From Dehalobacterium formicoaceticum (GTDB taxonomy: Bacteria; Bacillota; Dehalobacteriia; Dehalobacteriales; Dehalobacteriaceae), in NCBI RefSeq assembly GCF_002224645.1, contig NZ_CP022121.1:1054001-1118000 (forward strand): a stretch of DNA of 64,000 nt, given 5' to 3'. The number at the start of each line of letters is the position of its first letter. Position 1 is the stretch's first letter. The notes under the pieces are model-generated. The model was not told the origin of the DNA and searched no databases. It saw nothing but the letters and a program-made list of their open reading frames with translations. A program made the position numbers and the translations under genes. Positions 32,330 to 41,753 of this stretch are shown one piece after another.

Positions 32330-34906
32330 ATGCAAAAATCAAAATTAGCGCTAGTTTTGACGATTGTAGCGATCTTATGCCTGGCCTTTGGCGGATCTGC
32401 TTTGGCAGCAGCCGGATATTTAGATGTTACAATCAGTGATAATAACGGTGCATATGATGACTTTGGTTATACCGGCTGTGAAGCCTCATATGTCCTGGAT
32501 GCCACCGGCATTGAATATTTTACGACTGATTGTTTAAATAATGACAAGGGCTTTGATATCATTCTGAACTTTGAATGTGATGAAGAATCTTATTCAGTAG
32601 AATTAGATGGGGATTATTCTCTGCCGGTTAAGGTATGGGCTCAAGATAAACCCTACGGCACTGCCGGTGCCCAAGGTGCTTGGTATACTGCTCAGCCTAC
32701 CGTTCCGGGAGGTCCTGGATTTGCAGCTCAAAGCACGATTACTCTGAAGGTTGAAGATCTGCAGATTGACAGCAAGTACAAATACATCACTGAGGTTGTT
32801 GTAGGGGATGAAAATCAAGATCTCAGAGTTATCAATCCCTGTGAAGCTGATGAATATTGCATTGAGATGATTATTGATGGAACTTGTGAAGATCTCGTGC
32901 TCAAGGATTATTTTGAGATTAAATCTGCTCCTGCCGCAGAAGGTCTTGTTCATTTGGCGATAACCCCAGCTGAAACACCTCCTGGCGATTGCGTACGTTG
33001 CTATACTGTAACAGGCAGACTTCTCAACTGTGCTGATGAACCAGTTCTCAACTGGCCGTTATCTGCTTATTTAAACGGTACAGACGTAACACCGCCAAGT
33101 GGCGCTGTAACTGATGCCAACGGAAACTTTAGCTTTAACATTAGAGGAGAATGGGAACCGGGTGAATACACAGTAAAGGTAGAAGCAGACGGTCCCTGCG
33201 AAGATGCCTCAGCAACCGTTCCTTTAACCATTGAAAAGACATTTGCCACCAACATGGAAATTTATGTTGAAAGCGCTGATGGGGTAGAAGATGAACTGCG
33301 GTACAACAAATGTAACGATGTTCAATTTTGTCTCTTCGATGATTGTGACTGGGATGCAACCGTAACTGCACCTACCACGATTTATTTCACAGCAACTCAG
33401 GAACGACCAGGGCAGGATCCCATCGTAGCCGGTCATTTCTATGAAGTATGTCCTGAAATAGTTGATTGTGGTTGCGAATATGATAGCATCATTAATGGTC
33501 AATGTACACATTGGGATCGGAATTATGGCCAAATCAACTCCATGGTCATTAATCCGGATGATTCTTGTGTAAATGTTCAAATGGTTCCTTTGGTTGAAGG
33601 TGAAATCACCATTACCGCTACTATTAAGATTGGTAATCGTGAAATTACCCAAAGTAAAACAGTGACTTCTTTTGCTCCAGGAGAAGTAATGATGGATCTC
33701 CACCCCTTGGCTACCGATGATCAAGGTAACGTTAGAGCTGGCTGGCCCATCGTTGCCGCTGTCGCTTTAGACAGAACTGCCGGTGCCAACTATAATGTCA
33801 GCTTCACCATCAACGGCAAACCTGTGCTCGTAGCCGATCAATTAGTAAATGGCTATACAGGTCCGGATTACATTCCTCCTATGAATTATGATGAGTTTGT
33901 TGCTGCTTTTGGTGTTGCTGCATCCGAATGCGAAGGTGACTATGAAGCGATCTTCCCTTATTGCACCGATAAATGGTACTTCATGCTTTATCCCTGCGAA
34001 GATTTAAGAGGTGATTTTGAGGTTGAAGTAACCGTTGACAGCGTTGGTACCGCATCGGCAGATTTCTTCACCAATAACAAAGGCGTAGATATTCCTTTGA
34101 ACTTTGTTACCCCTGTTGAATTAACAAGAGAATTGGCTCCTGATTCCTGGCAGACCTTCTCCACACCGAAGCTTTTAGCTGCCCGCTGTGAAGAAACTCC
34201 GCAATACGGAAAGGTTTATGAGTTGCTTTGGCCGTTAGCCGAAGAAATGCTTGATGGCGGACCTTTCATGTATGATGAACTTGAATTGTTTGTCTTGGGT
34301 TATGAAAATGGTGCATGGCGTGTAGTAATGCCTGATGAAGAAGTTCAGCCATTGGCCGGTTATTATGTCAGAACCCCTCAACGGGAAAAAGGCGATTGGA
34401 ATATGAGAAAAGTTCCTTTCCAAATTGAATATGTATTTGCCCGGGCAACTACGCCCACTTTGTCCATGCCTTACACAATGACTTATCCGCCGCTTCCTGC
34501 AGATGCAGCTAACTTGGCTCCTTTCTACTGGAACAGCGTTGGTGTAGGCGTAGATGATACCAAAGCATCAGATGATCCGATGACCATGCAGTCTGATACG
34601 GCAGCACAAGCTTTAGGTGCCTTGATCAAAAATAAAGATTCGATCATGGTTTGGAATCCTGGTGAAAAATTAGCCAACGTCAATGATCAATTTACCAGCC
34701 TTGCCTTAGGCGGCAATGCAACACCGAACACTTCTGTTGATCCTTGGGCTACGGTGTATAACGGCGACGTATACTGGGTCTTCAGCTCCGGTATCCTTGG
34801 GCCAAATATTAATACCACTAATGTTGGTTTGGATATGATTGAGTGGATCGGCGGCAACTATAAGCCCATTGCTCAACCTCCGTATTGGCCAGCACCTCTT
34901 AATTAG
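32330..34906 (+). CDS. Large exported Cys-rich surface protein of unknown family
   Basis: An 858-residue protein with a signal peptide ending at GGSALAAAGYLDV. No SLH, sortase, dockerin or enzyme motif seen. The first ~600 residues contain some 30 cysteines, often in acidic surroundings (FECDEESYSVELDG, VCPEIVDCGCEYD). Residues ~215-310 look like an Ig-like or carboxypeptidase-regulatory module (VTDANGNFSFNIRGEWEPGE). The last ~260 residues lack Cys and end in aromatic, Pro-rich sequence. AAGGAGG precedes the ATG and a strong terminator follows (34998), so it is probably a monocistronic, well-expressed gene; an S-layer or exosporium-like component is one possibility. Confidence 0.8.
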   Translation: MQKSKLALVLTIVAILCLAFGGSALAAAGYLDVTISDNNGAYDDFGYTGCEASYVLDATGIEYFTTDCLNNDKGFDIILNFECDEESYSVELDGDYSLPVKVWAQDKPYGTAGAQGAWYTAQPTVPGGPGFAAQSTITLKVEDLQIDSKYKYITEVVVGDENQDLRVINPCEADEYCIEMIIDGTCEDLVLKDYFEIKSAPAAEGLVHLAITPAETPPGDCVRCYTVTGRLLNCADEPVLNWPLSAYLNGTDVTPPSGAVTDANGNFSFNIRGEWEPGEYTVKVEADGPCEDASATVPLTIEKTFATNMEIYVESADGVEDELRYNKCNDVQFCLFDDCDWDATVTAPTTIYFTATQERPGQDPIVAGHFYEVCPEIVDCGCEYDSIINGQCTHWDRNYGQINSMVINPDDSCVNVQMVPLVEGEITITATIKIGNREITQSKTVTSFAPGEVMMDLHPLATDDQGNVRAGWPIVAAVALDRTAGANYNVSFTINGKPVLVADQLVNGYTGPDYIPPMNYDEFVAAFGVAASECEGDYEAIFPYCTDKWYFMLYPCEDLRGDFEVEVTVDSVGTASADFFTNNKGVDIPLNFVTPVELTRELAPDSWQTFSTPKLLAARCEETPQYGKVYELLWPLAEEMLDGGPFMYDELELFVLGYENGAWRVVMPDEEVQPLAGYYVRTPQREKGDWNMRKVPFQIEYVFARATTPTLSMPYTMTYPPLPADAANLAPFYWNSVGVGVDDTKASDDPMTMQSDTAAQALGALIKNKDSIMVWNPGEKLANVNDQFTSLALGGNATPNTSVDPWATVYNGDVYWVFSSGILGPNINTTNVGLDMIEWIGGNYKPIAQPPYWPAPLN

Positions 34907-34997
34907 TACTTTAAAAATATGCTTAACTGGATTTAACTCAGTTTAGCATAAATAACCCATTTATTTAAATGAACAGCTTCGATGTATTAAGGTAATG

Positions 34998-35030
34998 GGG
35001 GAAGGGTTAACCTTAACCCTTCCCCTTTCC
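34998..35030 (+). terminator. Terminator after the 858-residue protein
   Basis: GGGGAAGGGTTAA pairs perfectly with TTAACCCTTCCCC (13 bp, two-base gap), followed by TTTCC. Confidence 0.8.
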
Positions 35031-35093
35031 TGATGTATATCAGATGCACCATACAATGGAAAATAAAAAACAAAATTTGCTGTAAGGAGGGAG

Positions 35094-36752
35094 ATGATGA
35101 ACTTGCAGCCTAAAAAAACGAGAAAAAAATATGCTTTAGTCATAACTTTAGTGATGATCCTGTGTTTATGCTTTGCCGGTACGGCTTTTGGCGTACCAGG
35201 ATATGTTGAATTTGTATCATCCAATCCAATGAATGGAGCAATCAATGTTGATCCTGGTTTATCTGCCATCACTGTGGATTGGGATGAGAACATTACATTA
35301 GTACCTGAAATGGAAAGACAATTTAATGATGATCTGACTCTTAAGGAAAAAGTATCAGGGGTGGATGTTCCATTCACGCTTACTGCCAGCGGGACCCAAA
35401 TGAGCATGGCACTTAATGCTTCTTTAAAGGAAGACACCCAATATCAATTGAATATTCCTGAAAACTTAGTAAGAGCAAACAACTATGGATTCGCTTATGA
35501 GAATATTAGCAGTAGAATGATTACCTTCACTACCGGTGAAGCCGATGCCGAAGATCCGGTTGTGACGATCGATCCTATCAGTGACTTAACCCTGAAGTTT
35601 GGTGCTGCGGAATCTGCTACACTGGCGGTCGTTACTGATCCTGAAGATGCTGCCGTGACCTTTGAATCTGCTAATGATGGCATTGCTACCGTTAATACCA
35701 GCGGCCTTGTGCAAGCTGTTGCCCCCGGTACAACTACGATCACCGTTAATGCCAGTGCAGATGATTACACAGATGCAGCTGCTACCGTTAATGTAACGGT
35801 TCAGAAAGGTGATTTGACTATTACTGGACTCCCCGCATCCCTTAATCTTTTAGTGGACGGATCTAGCCAACAGTTGAATCCCGCAGCCCCGGGTGCCGCT
35901 TTTAGTTATGCATCCACTAATGCCGGTGTAGCTACTGTTACAAATGGTTTAGTGGCTCCTGTTGCAGTGGGGAATGCTACCATTACCGTAACTGCGACAA
36001 GAGCGAATTATAATGATGCCACGGCTCAGGTTACCGTTTATGTAACAACGGAAGCCATGGAACAAGTAGCTCTCACAGTCAGCCCCTTGGATGTAACCCT
36101 GGAAGAGGATGCCACAAGCACGCTCTCTGTTAATGCTACGGAAGGTGCTTCTATCGCATATGAATCCGTAGATCCAACGGTTGCTACAGTAGCTGGCGGC
36201 GTAATCACTGCCGTAGCTCCAGGAAGCACCACGATTAAAGTTACAGCTTCCCTCACCGGTTATTTACCAAAAACAGTAACTGTGAATGTTACCGTTACTG
36301 AAGCCGAACCTGGTGAATTACAGCTAACAGTAACACCGGCTGAAGTAACCCTTTATCTGGGTGAAACCGGTCAAAGTTTTGATTTGACGGTTGCTGTTGT
36401 TCCGACTGATGCTGTTCTTACTTACGAGACTTCAAATGCAGGAGTTGTGACGGTGGCTAATGGCAAGCTTACTGCGGTAGCAGTTGGTGGAGCGACCATC
36501 ACCGTAACAGCCTCCAAGGAAGGCTATGATGATGTGCAAGAAACAGTGGCAGTTACTGTAGCTCCTATAATTTCCGGTGATGTGAATTTAGATGGTGAAG
36601 TGAACACTCTTGATATTCAGACTGCGATCAATATTGCCATCGGGCGAACTGTTCCTACGGCATTACAAATTGAAGCGGCAGATTTGAATAATGATGGCAA
36701 GGTAAATATTTTAGACGTAGTAAAAATCATCAATCTGGTGATGGAAGCTTAG
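35094..36752 (+). CDS. Exported multi-Ig protein with C-terminal type I dockerin
   Basis: A 552-residue protein: signal peptide 1-33; an SbsA-like Ig domain ~36-148 (SSNPMNGAINVDPGLSAITV); four BIG2 Ig-like repeats ~155-237, 239-318, 324-402 and 408-490 (each with a VATV...V.AVAPGTTTITV pattern); and a dockerin at 493-552 with two Ca2+ loops, DVNLDGEVNTLD and DLNNDGKVNILD. It has no catalytic domain. The dockerin should bind the cohesins of the adjacent scaffoldin at 36860. TAAGGAGGGAG precedes the ATG pair at 35094/35097. Confidence 0.93.
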   Translation: MMNLQPKKTRKKYALVITLVMILCLCFAGTAFGVPGYVEFVSSNPMNGAINVDPGLSAITVDWDENITLVPEMERQFNDDLTLKEKVSGVDVPFTLTASGTQMSMALNASLKEDTQYQLNIPENLVRANNYGFAYENISSRMITFTTGEADAEDPVVTIDPISDLTLKFGAAESATLAVVTDPEDAAVTFESANDGIATVNTSGLVQAVAPGTTTITVNASADDYTDAAATVNVTVQKGDLTITGLPASLNLLVDGSSQQLNPAAPGAAFSYASTNAGVATVTNGLVAPVAVGNATITVTATRANYNDATAQVTVYVTTEAMEQVALTVSPLDVTLEEDATSTLSVNATEGASIAYESVDPTVATVAGGVITAVAPGSTTIKVTASLTGYLPKTVTVNVTVTEAEPGELQLTVTPAEVTLYLGETGQSFDLTVAVVPTDAVLTYETSNAGVVTVANGKLTAVAVGGATITVTASKEGYDDVQETVAVTVAPIISGDVNLDGEVNTLDIQTAINIAIGRTVPTALQIEAADLNNDGKVNILDVVKIINLVMEA

Positions 36753-36783
36753 TATTAGTTTACCTTTATCAAACATGGTTAAA

Positions 36784-36814
36784 ACGCTCCCCTTGGACGA
36801 GCCGAGGGGAGTGT
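36784..36814 (+). terminator. Hairpin between dockerin protein and scaffoldin
   Basis: ACGCTCCCCT pairs with AGGGGAGTGT (one G-U), loop 11 bases. No T run, so it may be a partial terminator or an mRNA processing hairpin that sets expression of the scaffoldin. Confidence 0.5.
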
Positions 36815-36859
36815 GTATATTAGACAATTCATGATGAGCGATCAGGAGGGAGGAGCTAC

Positions 36860-39124
36860 ATGAAGAATTGGAAAAACAATCATAAGAGCTTAATGCGCCT
36901 GCTGACCTTCTCTCTGGTGTTATTGTTAAGCTTCGGGGCGATCTCGTTAAGCGCCTTAGGGGCAAGTGGAGAGAACGGATTGACCATAAGTGTCGGAAAC
37001 AAGACGGCCGATCCGGGTGCAACGATTTCTGTCCCTGTTGTCTTTACCAGTGATGGTGAGGCTGCTGGGATGCAGTTTGATTTAAAGTATGATACATCAT
37101 TACTGACACCCATTGAGGTTAAGAACAGTCAAGATAAGTTGGTGTTGGATTTTACGGCTGGTAACTTACCCGCTGGGTTTTCTGTAGCTGGAAGTAAGTT
37201 AGGGAATAATGATATCAGGGTAATCGTTTATCATTCGCTGGGTGAAAGCATTCCGGCGGGAAGCTTTACCGTTATTAACTTGAAATTTAAGGTTAACGCG
37301 GCTGCCGCTCCGGCTCAGGAAAGTAATTTAGATCTGACTGATGTTTTGATCTCCGATCCATCGGCGGAAACATTAACGCCGGATGCCATTAACGACGGCA
37401 TTTTCACTATTGCCGGGGATATGATAATCACCGGACTGCCTGCTGCCCTTAATCTTGTAGTTGGTGCTTCCGGCGAACAGTTGTCACCTGTGGCGGCTGG
37501 TGCAGCTTTCACTTACGAGTCCGATGATGATGATGTTGCGACAGTATCCGCAACCGGTTTGGTGACTCCGGTGGCAGCCGGTAACACAACGATTACTGTG
37601 ACTGCGAATAAAGAAAATCATATTGCAGTCACTTCTACCGTCCCCGTAACTGTCATCGACAGTCAGGCTCTGTCTATTCCTAACGTGACCGGGGATCCGG
37701 GTACGACGGTTGAAGTTCCTGTGATGCTGAACACCGTGGGACTTGTTGCCGGGATGCAATTTACCCTAAACTATGATCCTGAAATCCTTTCTTATCAGGG
37801 GATTAGTGATGGTGCGCTGACTTCCGGGTTTACAGTGGATGCAGAACCGGTTCAGGATGGGAAGGTTAATATCCTGATCGTTGATATACCGGTGGCTGCA
37901 ATCCCGGTAGGCAGCGGCTCCGTGGCAGTTCTGGAATTTAATGTCCTAAATTCAGCTCAGCCTGGGGCAACAAGCCCCTTGGCTCTCAGCGACATCATCT
38001 TCGCAGATGTAGAGGGGGAAGCATTGCCGGATAATGGTTCCACGAACGGATTATTTACCGTGACAGGAACAGCTGCTTCCGATAAGCTGGTTTTGACGGC
38101 TGGAACAGTTACCGGGAGAGCCGGATCAAATGTTTCTGTGCCTATTACCTTACTCAGCGAAGGAAATGTGGCCGGCATTCAGTTTGCCTTGTCTTATGAT
38201 CCCGCATTGCTTAGCTTCAAGAGTATCGATAAGGGAGCTTTAACTGCGGGCTTTGAAGTCGAGGCCGAACCTGCAGCCGGCGCTGTGAATGTCCTACTGG
38301 TGAAAATACCGGTAACTGCTATTGCGGCTGGGGAAGGCACCGTGGCCAAGATCAACTTTACCGTTGTTTCCGGAGCACGAACCGGAAATTCCTGTAACCT
38401 TAATTTAAACGATGTTGTTTTCTCTGACGATGAAGGAGAACCCTTAATTGCAGACAAATTGAATAATGGTAAGTTCACAGTCGCTTCCAGCGGTGGCGGC
38501 GGCGGCGGTGGAGGCGGCGGCAGCTACAAGGATAAGGATGATGATAAAGAAGAAACTCCATCCAAGCCGGATTGCTCCTTCACTGATCTGACCGCAAACC
38601 ACTGGGCTTACAAGGATATCATTGAACTCTGTGAAGCAGGGATCATCAATGGTTATCCCGATGGCACCTTCGGCCCGGAAAGAAGTATTACCCGTGCTGA
38701 GTTTGCCAAGATTATTGTAGGCGTTAAAGGAACAACTTTGGTTAATCCTGCTCAGCCCACATATCAGGATGCAGCCAGAAGCAATTGGTACTACCAATAT
38801 GTGGAAACTGCAACTCAGGCAGGGCTGGTCATGGGCGACGGCAAAGGTAAGTTCCGTCCTAATGATCAAATTTCCCGTCAGGAAATCGCTATTATCTTAG
38901 TGCGAGCGATGGGTATGCAAAATGAAGCCGCAGCCAAAGCACAAGAAATGACTTCCTTTAGTGATGATGCTCAAATTGCAGCATGGGCTAAAGGTCATGT
39001 GGTGATTGCTGTTGAGCAAGGCTTGATCAATGGCTATCCCGGAAATCCGCCTACTTTCAAGGCGAAGAATACGGCAACCAGAGCAGAAGCTGCTACGATG
39101 CTGAACCGGTATCGTAACCAGTAA
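36860..39124 (+). CDS. Scaffoldin: three cohesin domains, BIG2 and three SLH domains
   Basis: A 754-residue surface scaffold. Signal peptide 1-35. Cohesin 1 ~41-186 (VGNKTADPGATISVPVVF, GMQFDLKYD); BIG2 ~188-266; cohesin 2 ~268-403 (VTGDPGTTVEVPVML, GMQFTLNYDPEIL); cohesin 3 ~408-542 (VTGRAGSNVSVPITL, GIQFALSYDPALL). A poly-Gly and charged linker (~544-571) leads to three SLH repeats ~573-752 (HWAYKDIIELCEAGIINGYP, ITRAEFAKI). SLH binds pyruvylated wall polymer, cohesins bind dockerins. It stands between two dockerin genes. GGAGGGAGG precedes ATG. Cohesins 2 and 3 are closest to each other. Confidence 0.95.
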   Translation: MKNWKNNHKSLMRLLTFSLVLLLSFGAISLSALGASGENGLTISVGNKTADPGATISVPVVFTSDGEAAGMQFDLKYDTSLLTPIEVKNSQDKLVLDFTAGNLPAGFSVAGSKLGNNDIRVIVYHSLGESIPAGSFTVINLKFKVNAAAAPAQESNLDLTDVLISDPSAETLTPDAINDGIFTIAGDMIITGLPAALNLVVGASGEQLSPVAAGAAFTYESDDDDVATVSATGLVTPVAAGNTTITVTANKENHIAVTSTVPVTVIDSQALSIPNVTGDPGTTVEVPVMLNTVGLVAGMQFTLNYDPEILSYQGISDGALTSGFTVDAEPVQDGKVNILIVDIPVAAIPVGSGSVAVLEFNVLNSAQPGATSPLALSDIIFADVEGEALPDNGSTNGLFTVTGTAASDKLVLTAGTVTGRAGSNVSVPITLLSEGNVAGIQFALSYDPALLSFKSIDKGALTAGFEVEAEPAAGAVNVLLVKIPVTAIAAGEGTVAKINFTVVSGARTGNSCNLNLNDVVFSDDEGEPLIADKLNNGKFTVASSGGGGGGGGGGSYKDKDDDKEETPSKPDCSFTDLTANHWAYKDIIELCEAGIINGYPDGTFGPERSITRAEFAKIIVGVKGTTLVNPAQPTYQDAARSNWYYQYVETATQAGLVMGDGKGKFRPNDQISRQEIAIILVRAMGMQNEAAAKAQEMTSFSDDAQIAAWAKGHVVIAVEQGLINGYPGNPPTFKAKNTATRAEAATMLNRYRNQ

Positions 39125-39157
39125 TATCTCTTAAGCAGATGGGGAATACATGAACCA

Positions 39158-39199
39158 AAAGACACTCTTCCTGGATTCAATCGGGGGAGTGTCTTTATT
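39158..39199 (+). terminator. Terminator after scaffoldin
   Basis: AAAGACACTC pairs with GAGTGTCTTT around a 19-base loop containing a further CC/GG pairing, followed by ATTCC. T tract is weak. Confidence 0.65.
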
Positions 39200-39276
39200 C
39201 CATAGAAAGTCACCATGAAGCGCATTCCCTTTCCTTCAGTCAGAAAATACATATTTTTGAAAGGTGGCCAATTTAT

Positions 39277-39852
39277 ATGTACCGTAAAATCCTGGTGCTG
39301 GTTCTGCTGCTCCTAACCTTTGTTTTTCCGTTAACCGCGCTGGCAGATGATTTTCCGGCGATACCTTCCATCTATAAGGGGACGGTCAAGGATCAAAATG
39401 GAAACCCTGTTGCCTCTGGAACTGTGAAAGCTTATACCAATGATATCCTGCGCGGTAGCGTAGGGTTTACCGGAGGTAGATATGAAGATCTTATAGTTTC
39501 CGGAGATATAAATTCCATGTTAAAAATCGTAAAATTTACGGTGACGGTGCGGAATGTGGAATTAGATGCCGTGCCCGCTTCCCCGGTCAAATGGCGGGAA
39601 GGAAAAATTAGCGGTTTGGATATGGATGACGTGAATCTTACCGTGGACGTAAGCTCTCTCCCTCCTTTATTACCGGGAGACGTTAATCAGGATGGAGTAG
39701 TTAACATTTTTGATGTCCAATTGACGATCAATTTTGTCATGGAGAAATCTGTACCTAGCGCGGTGCAGCGTGAATCTAGTGATATGGATGGAAATGGATC
39801 CTTGAATATATTTGATGTGGTGCGCATCATTAACATTATCATGGAGCGCTGA
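39277..39852 (+). CDS. Small exported protein with type I dockerin
   Basis: A 191-residue protein: signal peptide 1-23; a ~105-residue domain (residues ~26-130) beginning IPSIYKGTVKDQNGNPVASG and ending VKWREGKISGLDMDDVNLTVD, likely a carboxypeptidase-regulatory-like beta-sandwich; and a dockerin at ~133-190 with DVNQDGVVNIFD and DMDGNGSLNIFD loops. The same N-terminal domain occurs in the SLH protein at 40075. AAAGGTGG precedes the ATG. Probably loaded on the scaffoldin encoded just upstream. Confidence 0.92.
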   Translation: MYRKILVLVLLLLTFVFPLTALADDFPAIPSIYKGTVKDQNGNPVASGTVKAYTNDILRGSVGFTGGRYEDLIVSGDINSMLKIVKFTVTVRNVELDAVPASPVKWREGKISGLDMDDVNLTVDVSSLPPLLPGDVNQDGVVNIFDVQLTINFVMEKSVPSAVQRESSDMDGNGSLNIFDVVRIINIIMER

Positions 39853-40074
39853 GATCTTTCATGATCTAAGCCTTGAGGAAGTATCATCTCCTCCGATAGG
39901 AGGAAAAAAATCCATCATTGGATGGAGAATATAATAGAATGAACTTTGAAGATCATATTTATCTCCATCTGAATGAGGATGAATTTAATGGTGCTGTAAA
40001 GTACAATTAGTGATAAGAAGGTAGCATCTTCATCTCGAAGGTATTGCCACAAACTTGAAAGGTGGTAAGATTCA

Positions 40075-41595
40075 ATGAAGCGAAAAACCCTGATTGTTTT
40101 AACTTTAATACTTGCTTTAATCTTTCCCATGACGGCTCTGGCAGAGGACATGCCTCCAATCCCGTCTATTTACAAAGGGACCGTGGTTGACCAAGATGGT
40201 AAAGCCGTCTCCGCCGGTACAATTAATGCTTATACCAAGGATACTTTGAGAGGCAGTATTGATTTAAAAGATGGTAAGTTCAGTAAATTCTTAGTGACTG
40301 GAGATGTTGATACGATCAATATTCCCGTTGCTTTTACCATTGAAATTAATGGCGTAGAAGCAGATGCTACAGCTGACCCTGAGGTAAAATGGCAGGAAGG
40401 TAAAATTAGCGGCCTGGATATTCCGGAGATCAAGCTGACCGTTGATACTTCGAAGCTTCCCGATGTGTCGGGTCAAGTATCCGTTGAGGCTGCTAATGAT
40501 AATTTTACCGTGAAGGTTGGGAATACAAGACAGATCCGCGTTACAACCACACCCGACAATGCTGCCCTTAGTTATCAGAGCGATAAAACCGGTGTTGCCA
40601 CTGTGAATTCCAGCGGTGTTGTCACCGCTAAAGGAGAAGGTACGGCTGTAATAACTGTCACTGCTTCCAGTTCGGGTATGCTTGACGGAAAAGCGACGAT
40701 ACGGGTACGCGTCAGTGAAAATCCCATTGAGATCACCGTAACCCCAGAATCCGTTAAATTGGACGCGGGCAAGACCCAGCAATTAAGCGTAACCACAGAT
40801 CCTACCGGTACAACGAAATCCTATAAATCCAGCGATACAAAGGTAGCAACGGTTAATTCTTCCGGCATCATTACCGCAGTTGCCCAAGGCACAGCTACCA
40901 TCACTATTACGGCGGCAAAAGATAATTATGAAGACGGTGAAGATACTGTAAAAGTAACGGTGACCTCCGCCGGCAGCGGCAGCACCGGTAATAATCCCGG
41001 AACGAACCCTGGCACCACACCGGGAACCAATCCTCCCGGCCCTACCTCTTTCTCTGATGTTCCGCAAAATCATTGGGCTTACGGAAACATTGCTCTCTTA
41101 GCCAAGAGTGGTATTGTGGGCGGTTATGTCGATGGCACTTTCCAACCGGCGAAGAATGTTACCCGGGCGGAATTCACCAAGATGCTGGCCATTGCTGTCG
41201 GCTTGGCCGAAGAAAAACCTGCCCAGCCTAAATTCAGTGATGTCCCCGGCACCCTATGGAGTTATGGCTTTATTGAAGCCGCAGCTAAGGCAGGCTTGGT
41301 GACTGGTGATGCCGCAGGCACCTTCCGGCCGAATGATAATATCACCCGTCAGGAAATGGCTGCCATTTTGGTACGGGCGATGGGCAAAATAGATGCCGGT
41401 ACTACCAATGCCAGCTTGGCTACTGCTTTCACAGATGACAAATCTATTGCTCCTTGGGCCAGAGGCTTTGTCGTCAGTGCAGTTCAGGACGGTTTAGTGG
41501 GCGGCTACAGTGTGGATAATACCTTCCGTCCGGCACAAAATGCTACCAGGGCAGAATCATGTGCCATGATCGCCCGCTTATTGGAAAAAATTTAA
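40075..41595 (+). CDS. SLH-anchored surface protein with BIG2 domains
   Basis: A 506-residue protein: signal peptide 1-23; the same ~105-residue domain as the preceding dockerin protein (IPSIYKGTVVDQDGKAVSAG ... VKWQEGKISGLDIPEIKLTV); two BIG2 repeats ~133-213 and ~217-297; a Gly/Pro/Thr linker (~300-323); and three SLH repeats ~325-505 (HWAYGNIALLAKSGIVGGYV, VTRAEFTKM). It is attached to the wall directly instead of through cohesin-dockerin pairing. GAAAGGTGG precedes the ATG. A terminator at 41614 closes the island. Confidence 0.93.
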   Translation: MKRKTLIVLTLILALIFPMTALAEDMPPIPSIYKGTVVDQDGKAVSAGTINAYTKDTLRGSIDLKDGKFSKFLVTGDVDTINIPVAFTIEINGVEADATADPEVKWQEGKISGLDIPEIKLTVDTSKLPDVSGQVSVEAANDNFTVKVGNTRQIRVTTTPDNAALSYQSDKTGVATVNSSGVVTAKGEGTAVITVTASSSGMLDGKATIRVRVSENPIEITVTPESVKLDAGKTQQLSVTTDPTGTTKSYKSSDTKVATVNSSGIITAVAQGTATITITAAKDNYEDGEDTVKVTVTSAGSGSTGNNPGTNPGTTPGTNPPGPTSFSDVPQNHWAYGNIALLAKSGIVGGYVDGTFQPAKNVTRAEFTKMLAIAVGLAEEKPAQPKFSDVPGTLWSYGFIEAAAKAGLVTGDAAGTFRPNDNITRQEMAAILVRAMGKIDAGTTNASLATAFTDDKSIAPWARGFVVSAVQDGLVGGYSVDNTFRPAQNATRAESCAMIARLLEKI

Positions 41596-41613
41596 GAAGC
41601 ATCGAATCAGATC

Positions 41614-41650
41614 AGCCGGTACCTTGATTAGGGTATCGGCTTTCCTTTTC
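41614..41650 (+). terminator. Terminator closing the surface island
   Basis: AGCCGGTACC pairs with GGGTATCGGCT (one G-U or bulge), followed by TTCCTTTTC. Confidence 0.75.
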
Positions 41651-41753
41651 TCTTGAAATCCGGGGCAAAGTACCATATAATTTTAATGATGAAATGATTG
41701 ATTGCGGGAATCAGCGTAAAAGCCTGATCAAGGGGAGTAGAGGGGGCTATCTT

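Noticed and set aside
35094-41595. Classical cellulosome locus
   Set aside because: No glycoside hydrolase, CBM or type II anchoring pair is present in the window; only structural modules carry the dockerins.
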